Both the position numbers and the translations under genes were made by a program. Below, piece by piece: positions 47,360-59,025 of a DNA stretch of 64,000 nt. Under the pieces are notes generated by a model. That model saw only the letters and a program-made list of their open reading frames with translations, was not told where the DNA came from and did no database searches. The stretch covers positions 7,249,261 through 7,313,260 of the forward strand of contig SMSO01000031.1 of NCBI GenBank assembly GCA_004764695.1. The letters run 5' to 3'. The stretch is from Schizochytrium sp. TIO01 (Eukaryota > Sar > Bigyra > Thraustochytrida > Thraustochytriidae). Every line of letters starts with the position of its first letter. Position 1 is the first letter of the stretch.

Positions 47360-47388
47360 TTATATATATATATATATATATATATATT
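47360..47388. repeat. TA dinucleotide microsatellite
   Basis: About 14 TA units. Confidence 0.9.
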
Positions 47389-48399
47389 ACTTCTGTCTTT
47401 AATAACTTTTAAAACTAAAATTGCAGAAAATAGCATTTATTTCTATTGGAAATGGAAATTTGGGCGTAGCAAAGAGTATCGCGTCATCAATCAGAAATAT
47501 ATCATCACATCATCATTATCATTAGCAGCAGCAGCCCCAAACATGACACCACCATCAAGTGAGGTGCCTGTTCTCGCGGTGTTTTGGCGGAAGCATTCTT
47601 AGTGCAGAGCTCGAGAATCGAGCATCTGCACGCGCTCAGCGAGTGAATGGCTTCTTTTCTCCACTGAAGCAGGATATGTAGTAGTATTGTAGTAGTAGTA
47701 AAGTGTATGCATTCTCTCCAAAATTCCCAGCATTCACTTGGTACTCATGATCGATGATTGGTGATTTACAAACACAAATTCAATCGCTGGTGATCAACAA
47801 ACACAGACAATGAGCGAGCCGCCGCGTTTTCTCTCTCTCTCTCTAAATATGTACACTATACATGCATATTTAGCGCAATTGTAGCCAACCATCCTGTCAG
47901 TCTAGTCAGCCTTGATTGGACTTTGGAAAACACCCGAGACTGCACGCGACGAGAACTTCTACAATACAGTAGTGGACCCTACGGAAGCACATACAGCAAG
48001 GAAAGCTCCACGTAGTTGTGACTTTGCATTTAGCATTTAGCTTTTAAAAATTAATTTCATTAAAACTTTTAATTTTAAAATGCACGAAGCGGGCACTGTG
48101 AATGAAGAAAGACTTGTGAGGACAGCAATGAGATTTTAAGTATTTTAAAAAGCATGAGCTGGCTCCGGACAACAAAACTAACGAGAGAGGCCTACCATGA
48201 ATCTCAAGACCAGGAGTGAATCCAGGCCTACAGCCATGGGGCTCTAGCTTGCTCGATGGTGGGCTCTGCATTGATCGCCGCGGGTCAATTTCTTTTGTCG
48301 ACTGGTCTGTGGCAGCTGCAGAGCTCGAATCTTTCAGGTGATGAAGAAGCAAAAGAACTATCGGAACCTGCGAAGAGATTACGGGATCATCAAATCTGC

Positions 48400-48400
48400 T

Positions 48401-48432
<32 letters not shown>

Positions 48433-48434
48433 TC
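48400..48434. repeat. TTTC tetranucleotide microsatellite
   Basis: About eight TTTC units. Confidence 0.9.
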
Positions 48435-48702
48435 CTTTTTTATCTTTAGAACTAAGTAGATTCTTACACAGAGGGGGCCTAAGTGGCCCAGGCGAGTCTC
48501 ACTTTTGGCTCGCTAGAGCTAGCTAGCTAGAGCATACGTGCAGATAACATGAGTGTTTTTCTTTCTCTTTGCCTCTTTGTTTTAAATGAAACGAAATATT
48601 TACCATGCCTTCCAGGGCCATGTGGAAAAGAGAGGTTCTATTTAATCCGCTCTCGATGTTTCTTAGCTCGTAAGTAGCTCGCACTGAGGTACGTGTAGTC
48701 TG

Positions 48703-49424
48703 TCATTCGTCATACCTCTCCTTTGAAAGTAGATAATCAGAAAAGAGGTTTTGCGTGGCCAACATGAGCAAATGAGAGGACATCTTCAATGCAGACTCGC
48801 CATATCCCCGTGCATGCACGTATGCTACCTGTGCACGGTCTACGGGGATGCCAAAACTGCCGATTCGAGATCCTAAAAGACTTACTCCACTCGTCAGGGC
48901 AGACAGCCACGGCCAAGAAGAACTCAAGCTGGCTTGAGAACAGGCAGTTTCATTGGTGCTTAGTTGAAGAACCTCGATGGGCGGAGTCAGCCTCGCAATT
49001 TGCGAAGCAGAACTGGAAACCCAACGAAGACGTGTCGATGGGATCGCAATCTAAGAGAGAAAGAAGCCAAGGTTTGGCGTAGGCACGGCACCTACTGCAA
49101 TCTCGATCGTGCTTAAGCATGTCGCGGCCAGAGAACCTGGGAAGGTGAGCCGAATCTGTGAACTAAATTCCGAAATCTCTTCTTGAATGCGAAGTGACTC
49201 TGAACACAACCTGTTGGACATTGACGTGAGGAGAACTCTCTGGTCTTGCATTTTGTTCATGGAATGCGCGAGATTGTCTCTTCGAGTTTTAGGTGGTTCC
49301 ACATTTGACATCATCAGAGAGCGAGCTCTCTTGTCCCTGCGTATATGCACAGATACAGTATGTACCAGAGGAATTCGAAGAGGCCATTCTCCAGATCACG
49401 GTATGCATACTTTGCGGGTGACAT
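48703..49424 (-). CDS. Inferred three-exon gene, function unknown
   Basis: Proposed complement(join(48703..49050,49096..49336,49411..49424)), 200 residues. Exon 1 is short (ATG at 49424, MSPAK). Intron 1 is 74 bases (GTATGC...TACGCAG). Intron 2 is 45 bases (GTAGGT...TTCTTTCTCTCTTAG): it lies in frame but its last three bases are a TAG stop, and removing it leaves one continuous frame of 116 more codons. The product has a coiled-coil-like stretch (SMNKMQDQRVLLTSMSNRLC, then RIQEEISEFSSQIRL), a Ser/Thr-rich middle, and a C-terminal helix ending SDYLLSKERYDE. A consensus GTAAGT within exon 3 (near 48870) could mark another in-frame intron of 57 bases. I do not recognise the family. The structure rests on splice-site quality and frame consistency only. 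Confidence 0.45.
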
Positions 49425-51772
49425 GTGCAGCTAAAATTGTTCTCACGAAGGCCTCGCGCAGGCTTGTTCTAGTTTTTCGGTGCTCGGATCGGCCACACAA
49501 GTTTTCCAATGGACATGAGTTGGCTGAGATTGTTTCAGCCAAACACATCTACTAAGGAGGAAGTCCCAAAGGGGAACTTATGAGGCTGTTCTTGTGACCT
49601 GATTATATACAAGGTCTGATCTGGTGGAAGGTGAGTCGAGCTCACGGACATACAAAGGGTTCGATCCATGTCGCGAAGGTTGCTTTTAGAATGCCAATAA
49701 AACAATGCCTCCCATATTGCACTCAAAATGGCCATGAAGGGGGCGAGAAATGTTCGCTCTTTACCAGTTCTGAAAATTGGTAATATTTAATGCAAATATT
49801 TGACATATCCAGTGCATCATGATTGTTCAAAGGTTGCTTGACATGGCTGCTACAATATTCCATTTCCCTGGTATATATTACTATTATTATTTATTTATTA
49901 TATAAAATGATCATCCAAAGTAGTGGTTCAAAAATATTCAATATCCTACTGTTACAGTGTAAATGTTCTTCTGTTTTGCGAAATTAAACATTCCGTTTAA
50001 AGTTTTATATTTTAAATGCACCTACCTTGAATTGTGCATGCTATGAATGCATTTCTGTTTGACTCAAATTGTTACGCAGAACCCAAATAAGTGCTATGCA
50101 GCTTTTGCGATATGGACATTAATTATATATACATTCTGTGCTATGGCTACTTCTGAGTTGGCATATCAAAAGATATCGTACACTTGTACTACTCCTGGTT
50201 CGTGTGCTCTAGAGGTACAACTGGGTATTGACTGGTACACTGTTACTTAGTTTTAGCCCTTGCTTGCCAAAGGATTGAAAAGGACACATCTGGCTGTTGA
50301 GGTAAGGCCAGGTTCATGGGTTTTGCCTGAGGACGTGATGAAACTCAGCAGTTGCGAGTTGAGGAGGTCTTTATCGTGGCAAGCTCCCGTGTTGACTATC
50401 AAAGATCTTGAATGTCTTCAAACCTATGCATAGTGCAAGATCCATATCTTTGGACCACAGACGAGCCTTCTGAAGTCTCTTGTCTCATGTCTCATTTTAG
50501 TATAGAAAAGGTATAGTGAAGTGATCTTTTAAATAATAAATGAGCTCTTTTTTTAAATTCAATTTTATAGTTTAATTTTAATTAAAACTTATTTTTAATA
50601 AATAAATTAAAAAATTAAAAAAAAACGATCACTTGCAGAGGGCCTATCCACATCGCGTACTGACCTGCACTACCAACCAACTTTACGCCCCCCCCCATCC
50701 CCCTGGATCAGCTTCACCATGCACCCATGAATCACGAGGTTTCATTTGAAAGTTAACGTCCGACAGATTGGATTTTGCAGTTGCATTCCAGAATGCTTCA
50801 AAAGGAAGGGACAAATTGCGTTCAAATGCGAGAATTTATTGTCATAAGCATAAGAAAGAAGTCTAGTTGTTCTTATGAATTATTCAAATTACTCACTCAG
50901 TGGTGCTTTCAAGTTATTGTAAGTGACATTCCTCAATAGAGAATTGGTTTCCCGATATAGAAAAATATTTTCACAGTTAAGCAGTTGGGAAGCAGAGTCA
51001 TTGCATATGCTCAATATGTTTACATAATGCAATATGTGGAAATGAAATCTTGAAGTGCTCTTGTAGACTCACTCATATATAAGGTTTTAGCCAGGCACTT
51101 AATCAGGGAAGGTGCAAGTGTTTCGTTATTTGGTAGAATCTTTTTCAAGAACTAGTTGGACACGGTACTTGACGTAGAGCAGTTGCTCAGAAAGTGACAA
51201 TACAATATCTGTTATAACTTCTTCTTTGTCAAAGTACAACGTTACTTTTGTATTTCTTTTCCCAAGATTTGTCTTTGCTTGAAATTAATATCTGATTCAG
51301 TAAATCATCACAACATGAGGGTCAAGAAACGTAACGACCCCACCTAATAAACCAAAATTAAGTTATACCCACAATTGAGGACTAGATTTGTTGAAATTAG
51401 GCTTGAGTGTTTCCATGCTAGGACCGGTTCAAAAAAATTGTTAAATCATCGTGATCTGCGAAGTAAACATCAAAGCTAACTACAAACATGATCCGGCCAG
51501 GAGTTAGTTGCTGTATTCTGAGTATCAATTTCATTAATCTAACATACTTGAATGCTGAGCTAAAGCAATGAAACTCCCCCGAGACTTGGTCCTTGGTAAA
51601 CACGGACTTTTCAAGATTGCACTACAAACGAAAAAGAAGTGTAGCGGAAACAGAACATTCAGGTTAAATTCATCCATTATGAAATTGCAAATTACAAAGT
51701 ACGAAAGCAAACATAGTCCAAAGAACTATTGATAAGCTTAAAAGGAGCAATGCCCCAGAGATGCGCGATAAA
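49425..51772. other. Intergenic region between the inferred gene and the second GT77-like gene
   Basis: AT-rich. Contains the possible small gene at 50047-50433. A C-rich run lies at 50689-50703. Nothing else seen. Confidence 0.5.
50047..50433 (+). CDS. Possible small membrane or secreted protein gene with a 42-base intron
   Basis: The frame from the ATG at 50047 contains a hydrophobic run (CYAAFAIWTLIIYTFCAMAT) and a short cysteine-bearing stretch, then meets two TAG stops at 50248 and 50254. Both stops fall inside a candidate phase-0 intron (50215-50256, GAG|GTACAA...GTTTTAG|CCC). Splicing it out continues the same frame for 58 codons (LAVEVRPGSWVLPEDVMKLS, then LTIKDLECLQTYA) to 50431. 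The total would be 114 residues. No homologue is recognised, and a dead gene with two stops is the alternative. Confidence 0.3.
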
Positions 51773-53218
51773 TTACCACCCACCAGGCGGAGAAAAGTCT
51801 TGCGCTCCTGGTTTGGATGCAAAATTAATAAAATCACAAGTCCTTGAGTTTTCCTTCAGCCAAAATGCGAACTCGGCGTGGCCAGACGGTGCAAGGGCAG
51901 CGAGTTCAAAGACCTCTGGGTTAGGATCAAGAAAAGTGATCGATTCTTGACCTGCTTTGTTACTACTAACGATCATTTTGCTGGCACGCTGGCCTTTGAG
52001 AGCTTCAGTGTCGCAAAACAAATCATAGCGCTCCATAGCTAGATTTCGTGAACCTTCATCTCCCTTATCATTTTTTTTTCTTTCATTCGGTGGAAGTCGG
52101 CAATGCGCACCAATGATGTCTGAGTTCCACTGGTCAAATGGCAGATCTTTGCAAAAGCGAGGCAATGCGACATGTGAAAGCAGAAGAAGCTTGAGTTGGC
52201 CTTCGACCTTAGATATCGCATGCCAAGGCAGTTTCAAGTCAGCTCGAGTACCGAACACTTGCAGAGGATCTGGCCCGAAAGCTTCAAGAAAAGCCAGGTT
52301 CATGATTACTTGGTCGTCGTCTCTATCCTCAGTAATCTCGATCTCGATAGCTCTTTCAACGACTTGAAGCACCTGTGAAGTTGACTTGAAATATATAAAG
52401 CCCATGCAGATGGTACCGCCCCAAGTTTTCCGAGTTGACGGCGGAAACAAACCCCGCGAGGCCACTACATCTGCTTTTTTAAACAAGGGTCGCGGATCTT
52501 GTGCAAGAATGACATCAAGATCAGAAAAAAGTACATCGATTCCAGCATGCAGAAGCTCACTGAGAAAGCGCAATCGCAGAGTCCAAAGTCCATGGACTTC
52601 CCTTCTAGTAAGTTTCTTCATATCTTCATTCACCTGGTTTGGTTCATCATCGATATTTAAGTCAGTGTCATTCTTCGTTGATGTAGCTTCTTGGCTGTAT
52701 GCATCAAAGCATGGAACACCGCGATCTGCAAGAAATTGCTTAAGCGTTTGGTCTAAACACACAAGTGCAATGGACCGCATCTTTACTCGCTCCATAGCCA
52801 GCAACCAATTGATCAGGGAATCTCGATAAGAGTATGAAGAAAATGTCACTGTGACAAAGCTGTCTTCATCTCGCTTAACTGCACGGGCAAAGTTGCTTAT
52901 AGTGGTTTGACGGTTTGCAAACTCAAGGGTTTCTTGATCTGTAACGAATCCTGCAGGGGCATCACGCATGCCGACGTTTGTTTTGCTCTTCACAAATCTA
53001 TTATCTTCAGCATTGGAAACAATTGTCGAGTAGACGTTTGGCAGATTTGTCTGTATAGAAAACTCCTGCTGAGAGAGTACAAAACCACCCAGTAACAGCG
53101 CTGTTAAGCCACATAGAAGCACGATACGCACTGAAGGCGAAGGTTTGAATTCGAGCATGGATAAGTTCTTCTTAACATAATATTTAGATTTGGAGCTCTG
53201 GACTTTGGTGTCAATCAT
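51773..53218 (-). CDS. GT77-like nucleotide-diphospho-sugar transferase, paralogue
   Basis: 481 residues from the ATG at 53218 (a second ATG at 53158 lies just before the anchor). Signal anchor at about 31-49 (RIVLLCGLTALLLGGFVL). The catalytic region matches the 42401 gene: FVTVTFSSYSYRDSLINWLL, HAGIDVLFSDLDVILAQDPRP with DXD at 233-235, GGTICMGFIYFKST, then DDDQVIMN, LPRFC, and ERYDLFCDTEALKGQR. The stem is shorter and less acidic than in the paralogue. It should be a Golgi type II transferase acting on glycans or glycoproteins; donor and acceptor are unknown. Both paralogues are on the minus strand but separated by an unrelated gene and 7.7 kb, so this is a dispersed duplicate. Divergence across the whole length suggests an old duplication. 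Confidence 0.88.
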   Translation of the reverse strand: MIDTKVQSSKSKYYVKKNLSMLEFKPSPSVRIVLLCGLTALLLGGFVLSQQEFSIQTNLPNVYSTIVSNAEDNRFVKSKTNVGMRDAPAGFVTDQETLEFANRQTTISNFARAVKRDEDSFVTVTFSSYSYRDSLINWLLAMERVKMRSIALVCLDQTLKQFLADRGVPCFDAYSQEATSTKNDTDLNIDDEPNQVNEDMKKLTRREVHGLWTLRLRFLSELLHAGIDVLFSDLDVILAQDPRPLFKKADVVASRGLFPPSTRKTWGGTICMGFIYFKSTSQVLQVVERAIEIEITEDRDDDQVIMNLAFLEAFGPDPLQVFGTRADLKLPWHAISKVEGQLKLLLLSHVALPRFCKDLPFDQWNSDIIGAHCRLPPNERKKNDKGDEGSRNLAMERYDLFCDTEALKGQRASKMIVSSNKAGQESITFLDPNPEVFELAALAPSGHAEFAFWLKENSRTCDFINFASKPGAQDFSPPGGW

Positions 53219-55017
53219 GGGTTGCCTTCGGTGATGAGGAAGACCGCAACGGAGGGCTCTTTTGCAAAGTGCAGTCCAAACCCAACCCGTGCGTTTGTTC
53301 GGGCCCGTCTAATTCCTCCTTTGCGCTTGCTCCGAGGTTATAAAAAAGACGAAGCAGAATACTGTTAGCACAGCTCTCACCGTTGTAAGCAGCCGAATTG
53401 AGGCTATCGATGTCGAAGGCCGACTTCGAGCGCGAAGGCAAAGCGTTATCTATGCCTGTAGCAGGAGACCTTACTTTGGCCCACCGTTGCCTGGTGCCAC
53501 AGCGCAATGATCCACTCCTTAGTCTGAGAGGGATCACGATGTCTTTCTTATTCCAGCTTTGAGGGTGCTCGGTATGGTCTATTTTATACCGCTTATTATC
53601 TAACGTTGAACTGAAGTTGAGGCACGTGTAGATCATATAGAGTTTTCTATAAGTCAGAGCTGAGCACAGACCACATACAATTGAGTCGTAGCCAAACTTT
53701 GGCTCAAACTTTTTTGTTTTGACTATGGCTCCTGGCACAAATGACAGCGACGAGCAACAGGGTCTGCATAGATCTAATATAATTCACATCACCATTTGTG
53801 ATTCCTGGCTCTAGTTAAACACAAGGTATGGGTACCATCTGGGGCGAAGTGAGCACCGCAAGATTCTATTATGATTTATTCGTTTATTTATTTATTTTCT
53901 GTATTGTGAATACCCAGATTTTCATGGTTTAATTGGCTCTGACGTTTTGTTCTTTTATATGATACCATTTATTTCTTTGATAATGACAGAGGTTCCATGG
54001 GTTCGCTTCAAGTGGGGTCATTTCACGCAACCCCGATACCGAACACAGAGAACCAGCAAGAGCATTGTGGAACTCGTGAAACTTAAAGTACGCGACGAGG
54101 AGGCAAGCTTCTCCAGTAGCGTGGGCGTGCTGGTCTTTATGGCTTGAGCAGTCTGTCCACCTCACCTCATATAATCTATATCATTTTAAAATTTTATAAA
54201 ACTAAATGACGATAACGCTCCTATTTTCATGAATTAAACAAATAGGAGCTTTTGTGTTTTGTGTTTTCACAATATGGATAAACCAAGTGACTCTCTCTGT
54301 GTGAAGCAAGCTATCTAGCTAGCTAGCCAGCCATCTTGGTTTTGTGAGACTTCATAACTTTGAACTGCGTTGGTTTTTATTTGTTTTGTTTCAATGAAGA
54401 GTTTTGTTCTTAAAGTTAACTCACCTACCTTTCTTATTTGATCTCATTTTTATTTTAATTAAATTTATTTTGTTCAATTAAAACCCTTTATTATTTGAAT
54501 ATATTGTAAGACATTATTTTTATTTTATTTTTCAACGAAACAAAAATGCAGGACGGTCTTCAGGAAAAATAAAATAATATATTGGGTCGGGTCCTTTCTT
54601 GTTTTACTCCTACTATCCTACATTCATCCAAGTAAAGAGGGCCTTTCCATCCCAACCTAATCGCGACAATATGTAAATTCAAAACGAAAACCGTGGTCCA
54701 AACAAATTATGCTATCGCTTCATCTCCATCTCTCTCTCTCTTTTTGTCTCTCTGTCTGTCTTATTTCTTGGAGACACGTGCATTTGTATTTATGTGGAGG
54801 ACTTGACGATTTAAAAGCAAACTCAGAGAGAAGAGACAAGAGAAGAGGAAGAAGGCGGAAAAGAAGGAGAAGAGAGAAGATTATGATGGAGGAGTGAGTA
54901 ATGGAGTCGGTTCTCGATGCTTCAAAGGTCTTCGATGCGATGCACGGCGAAGAAACGAGTCACCGATTGATTTCCCTTGACTGAGGAAAATGGATATTCG
55001 AAAGGTTCGGACGAAAG

Positions 55018-55094
55018 AACGAATGGATGAATGAATGAATGGATGAATGAATGAATGGATGAATGAATGAATGGATGAATGGATGAATGAATGA
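55018..55094. repeat. GAATGAATGGAT-type tandem repeat
   Basis: Units of GAAT and GGAT alternate over about 77 bases. Confidence 0.9.
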
Positions 55095-55354
55095 AAGAAA
55101 GAACCAATCAATCAATCAAAAGAGTGCATGGATGAATGGATGGGTTCATCAACGCATCAACGAAGGAACGAACGAGAGAGCAATTGAGCTCCGAAAGACG
55201 TCCATCGTGCTGTCCTGGAAATCGCGTTTTGCTACAAATAGTTGTTACACGCAAAACCTCATTGCATTCACTCACAGTAAGCAATCCGCAGAGAAACCGG
55301 CGGAAGCCGATGTTTATCAACGTTCATTTGTGTCTGCTTTTCCACTTGATGCAC

Positions 55355-55358
<4 letters not shown>

Positions 55359-55396
<38 letters not shown>
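55359..55396. repeat. TC dinucleotide microsatellite
   Basis: About 19 TC units. Confidence 0.92.
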
Positions 55397-55399
<3 letters not shown>

Positions 55400-56976
55400 G
55401 TAAGTGTAGGTGTAGTTAGCAGCTAGTGGCTGACTAACTAGCTCTAGAGCTACCTACCGATCACTTAAGTACCCTTCCCTCAAAAGAGAATCGAGCGGCG
55501 GGGCCCGGGAGGCTCCCTCTTCAGACGCCCTTAACACTTCCCGTAGAGACCCTTAGGGCGACGACCCTGCTGGTGCCCTCCTGCCTGCCCTCCTGCCTGC
55601 CTGCCTGCCTGCCTGTGCGGAGGATTTCGAGTTTCTGTCGAACTCCGCATGCTCCGTTTCGGCCTTTCGCTTCGAGACAGCTCGCCTCCTGGCGCCTTGC
55701 AGCCCAAGTTCGCGGCCGCCCCCCAGCTTTGGCCGGGTCTGAAGGCGTCTCTGCTCTCAAGCAAGACCTCGCCTTTTCCACGGAAAGGCCTCGCCTTTAA
55801 AGCTGAGTACACACTCTGAAGCGAGTAGTACCCAGATAGGCACGCTAGCAGTTCCAGTGGTTAGGTTACGCACTACATAACATAGAGGGACAGGGTAGGT
55901 TGGTCGCCAAAGATCACGGGGAAAGAAAGAAAGTCGCTCTCACGAAACGAAGAATCGAAATGGAGCGCAGCGAATCGCTGGAGAGTTGATTTAGTTGAAG
56001 AAAGAGGCCTATTTGATGGAAAAAGGGGCCGATTTGATCGAAGAAGTCCACATGCACGCACATCTCTCCTCCTTTCTGTTCGCCTCTTCGTCCTGGCGTA
56101 AAGAAAAAAAGAAAGATATTGGCCCTTCCTTGGGTGCAGAAGGAAACTCGAGAAACTCGTCCAAGTCCAACAGCCTGACTGACTGGCTGACTGACTGACC
56201 AACCGCCGATGGAGTGCTGCAGCCGATGGGCTAAAACTTTAAGAGGCGAGGTCGCCTGGAAAGATAAGATATACTGCGCATTCAATAGCGAGTTTAGTCT
56301 CGCAAAATACATACAGCCTGAGCCCGACTTTCTTGGCTTCGCTTCGCTGCTGCGCCTCTCTTTTCCTGAGAACAGAAAGAAACAGGATCCCTACTCTATC
56401 TAATTTCAACTACTTGCTTGAAGATAGTAAGTTTTTATTTATTTTGATTTTTTAATTCATAAATACATGATATATAATCTCAAGAAGCTTTATTGAAATT
56501 TAATAATATGTATACATGTGTATATAAACAAATAATAATAACAACATGCAATTAAAATTGCTTCTGTGATCATACTGTTGAAGGGAAACCTGAACCAGCT
56601 AAAAAGTAGTAACAGTTCAAAGCCCGTAAGACGGGGCCAAATCAAAGGACGATTGATCTCGAGGCGCTTTCGGGTCCCGCGATTCATATCCTCACTCAGC
56701 TACAGCTACTTAGCTAATTAGTAGTTACCCGTTCTCTTCGCTTCCCTTTCTTTGCTTCCTCTCTGTATCCTCTTTTGTTTTGCAGAGCGAGGACTGCGAA
56801 GCGGTCCATATATATATATATATATGTATATATAACGGCCCATCAATAATGACTGTGAACAACGCTTTCTCTCTCTAATGCCGTTCGGGCGGAATGTGTA
56901 CCTGCTATGATGCGGGAGGTACGCGCGTACGACGAACTTGAAGAACCCGCCGTAAGCCTCGACTTCTACGCGAATT

Positions 56977-57100
56977 TCTACTTCGATCTTCTACTTCGAT
57001 CTTCAACTTCGACCTTCAACTTCGATCTTCAACTTCGATCTTCAACTTCGATCTTCAACTTCGACCTTCTACTTCGATCTTCAACTTCGATCTTCAACTT
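56977..57100. repeat. 12-bp tandem repeat, about ten copies
   Basis: Units of the form ACTTCGATCTTC, with A/T variation at one site (CTAC/CAAC) and GATC/GACC at another. It lies in a plus-strand frame 56907-57233 that reads as a four-residue STSIFNFDL-like pattern; the flanks give no support for a gene. Confidence 0.88.
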
Positions 57101-57361
57101 GGAGTTCTCTCGAGTTCTGCATGATTGGCTGAGGGTTCAGGCGTCTTCTGAAGAGCCTGAAGCTTTGGGGTTTCGCTATTTATCAAGTACGCACCGTGTA
57201 TGTAAAATGGTTTGGAGCAGGAGCAGACCTTGAGCATCCTCAAGCCCGCCTTCCACTGAGGTTAGCAACTCAGTTTGGCTCCTGTGCTCAGAGATGCTCG
57301 AAGGCGACAGGAAACCATCTCAGCTTCTCAGATCTACTTTTACTTGGCTGTTTTAAAGAAA

Positions 57362-57393
<32 letters not shown>

Positions 57394-57463
57394 AAAAACA
57401 CGTGACGACAGAAATAGAAGGCGCATAAAGAAAAGCCTGGAGAAAAACAGGCACTTGCTGCCT

Positions 57464-57499
57464 ATCTATCCATCCATCCATCCATCCATCCATCCATCC
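57464..57499. repeat. CATC tetranucleotide microsatellite
   Basis: About nine CATC units. Confidence 0.9.
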
Positions 57500-57821
57500 G
57501 TATCGTAAACTTCTGTCAATGAAGGAAAGAGGCCTCTCCCGCGAGGTGGTATGATGAACTAAAGATCGCAAAACTCAGCACAGCTCACTCTGAGCGTGTC
57601 TGTTCACGCATCGCCGCCTCCTCAGCAGAGCCACTGCCTTTTATTGCTGGGCACTGAAGCCTTTGCACGCGTGGGATGTTTAGACTGCAGAGAGCGCTTC
57701 AAAGTGCACTCAGATCTGTGCACGAGAAGGAAACTAGAACAGAGAAGCGTCATCACTTTGCGAGTTGGTAGGTAGATACGGCTACTGCAAACGGTAGCAG
57801 TGCAAGCGCTGGTCTTCTGAG

Positions 57822-57853
<32 letters not shown>
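57822..57853. repeat. Poly-A run of about 32 bases
   Basis: Uninterrupted A run. A matching T-rich stretch lies at 58192-58225. Neither has a clear retrotransposed sequence attached. Confidence 0.9.
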
Positions 57854-57854
<1 letters not shown>

Positions 57855-58803
57855 GAAAAAGTAGGAAGGGAGAGATATGTTCGTTGATATTTTGATAGTT
57901 ATTCATCCATGTATATTTATTTTTTTGATATATTTTTTTTTAATTGAAAATTAATCAATAGAAATTGCATAGAATCTGCGACACTTCAAGTGAGATCGCA
58001 TATCAGCGGCTCTGAACAAAAATGGAGATGTTGAACATAACGTTTTGCAGGCGCACGACTGCTGCTGGTTCTTTTCCGCGCACTTGCAGTTGATACGATA
58101 TGAGAGCTGCCTTGTTTTCATAGCTTTTTTCGTTGTTATTTTGTTTTAATTGTTGAAACAAAATGCATCTTTATCTTGAACTATAAACATCTTTTTTTTT
58201 TTTTTCCTTTTTTTTTTTTTTTTTTAAGATGCTGTTTTTAAATTAACATTTCTATATATATATATATTTTTAAAAAAAAAAAATTAATGTTGGAATTGGT
58301 AAACATTCATTGCTTCTTTCAACTCACCTTAACTTCGTAATGAAACAGCGGCGCACGCAGGCCGTATATCTAACCGAGGTTCGCAAAAATCGCGAGACCT
58401 TGAATGAGTGAGAACCAACAATACGAATCAACAAAGTTCAAGTTCATCTGCACATGATTTTATAATTTCTTCCTTCTTTTTTCTAATTTTAGTGTTCCTT
58501 TACTTTGTATTATTTTGCCAGCTTTGTAGTAACAAATCTAGGCGTCGCCATATTGCACCTGCTGCGAGATCATACATCTGCCACTGTTCAAGAAGTGGCA
58601 TAGCTTGCTAAGCGTACTTTGCAACTTTCTTTCGCACATCCAATGACCCTATCGTTGCGCTCTCTGGATATCCTCCAGATTATAATCGACAAACTCGGAT
58701 GGCCTAGCCTCTTGTTTAGCATTTGTTTATTTATTCCTTCCCAATAACTTATCTAGGTTTAGGTATTGGCATATATAGAGTCATAATGAGAAAAGAGCGA
58801 TGC

Positions 58804-59025
58804 ATGGAGCGCCATCTTGCGAGAACGGTGGCCAGTTGCTGTCGGGGCTTCAAAGAAGGCTTCTTCAAGAGCTGATGGCTCGCGAACCACGTGCGTGCAA
58901 ACCTGCGCCTTGAACCCCATGTCATCGCCCGTGGCAGGCCCTGGAGTATCGCAGAGACTGCCCAGGCCCGAAGGCTGGAGAAGCAGATAGGTTACAAACG
59001 AGAGCTGATGGGAGGTGGAAACTAA
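58804..59025 (+). pseudogene. Small ORF interrupted by a single TGA
   Basis: From the ATG at 58804 the frame is open for 74 codons to the TAA at 59023 except for one TGA at 58873-58875. It reads MERHLARTVASCCRGFKEGF before the stop and NHVRANLRLEPHVIARGRPW, then AETAQARRLEKQIGYKRELM after it. The basic start could be a mitochondrial presequence. A CGA-to-TGA change would explain the stop. The segment is GC-rich, so chance openness is possible. Confidence 0.25.

Larger units (their letters stand above)
44078..48702. other. Gene-poor region upstream of the first GT77-like gene
   Basis: The first 650 bases are the presumed promoter side of the 42401 gene and contain a plus-strand 154-codon frame (44123-44587) without recognisable features and a 20-base palindrome at 44727-44746. 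Further on are A-rich runs near 45622-45645, TA tracts (47158-47170, 47360-47388) and a TTTC tract (48400-48434). No gene I can support. Confidence 0.5.

Noticed and set aside
53211-53738. 175-codon minus-strand frame overlapping the start of the second GT77-like gene
   Set aside because: No ATG at its start, a different frame from the gene it overlaps, no recognisable domain.
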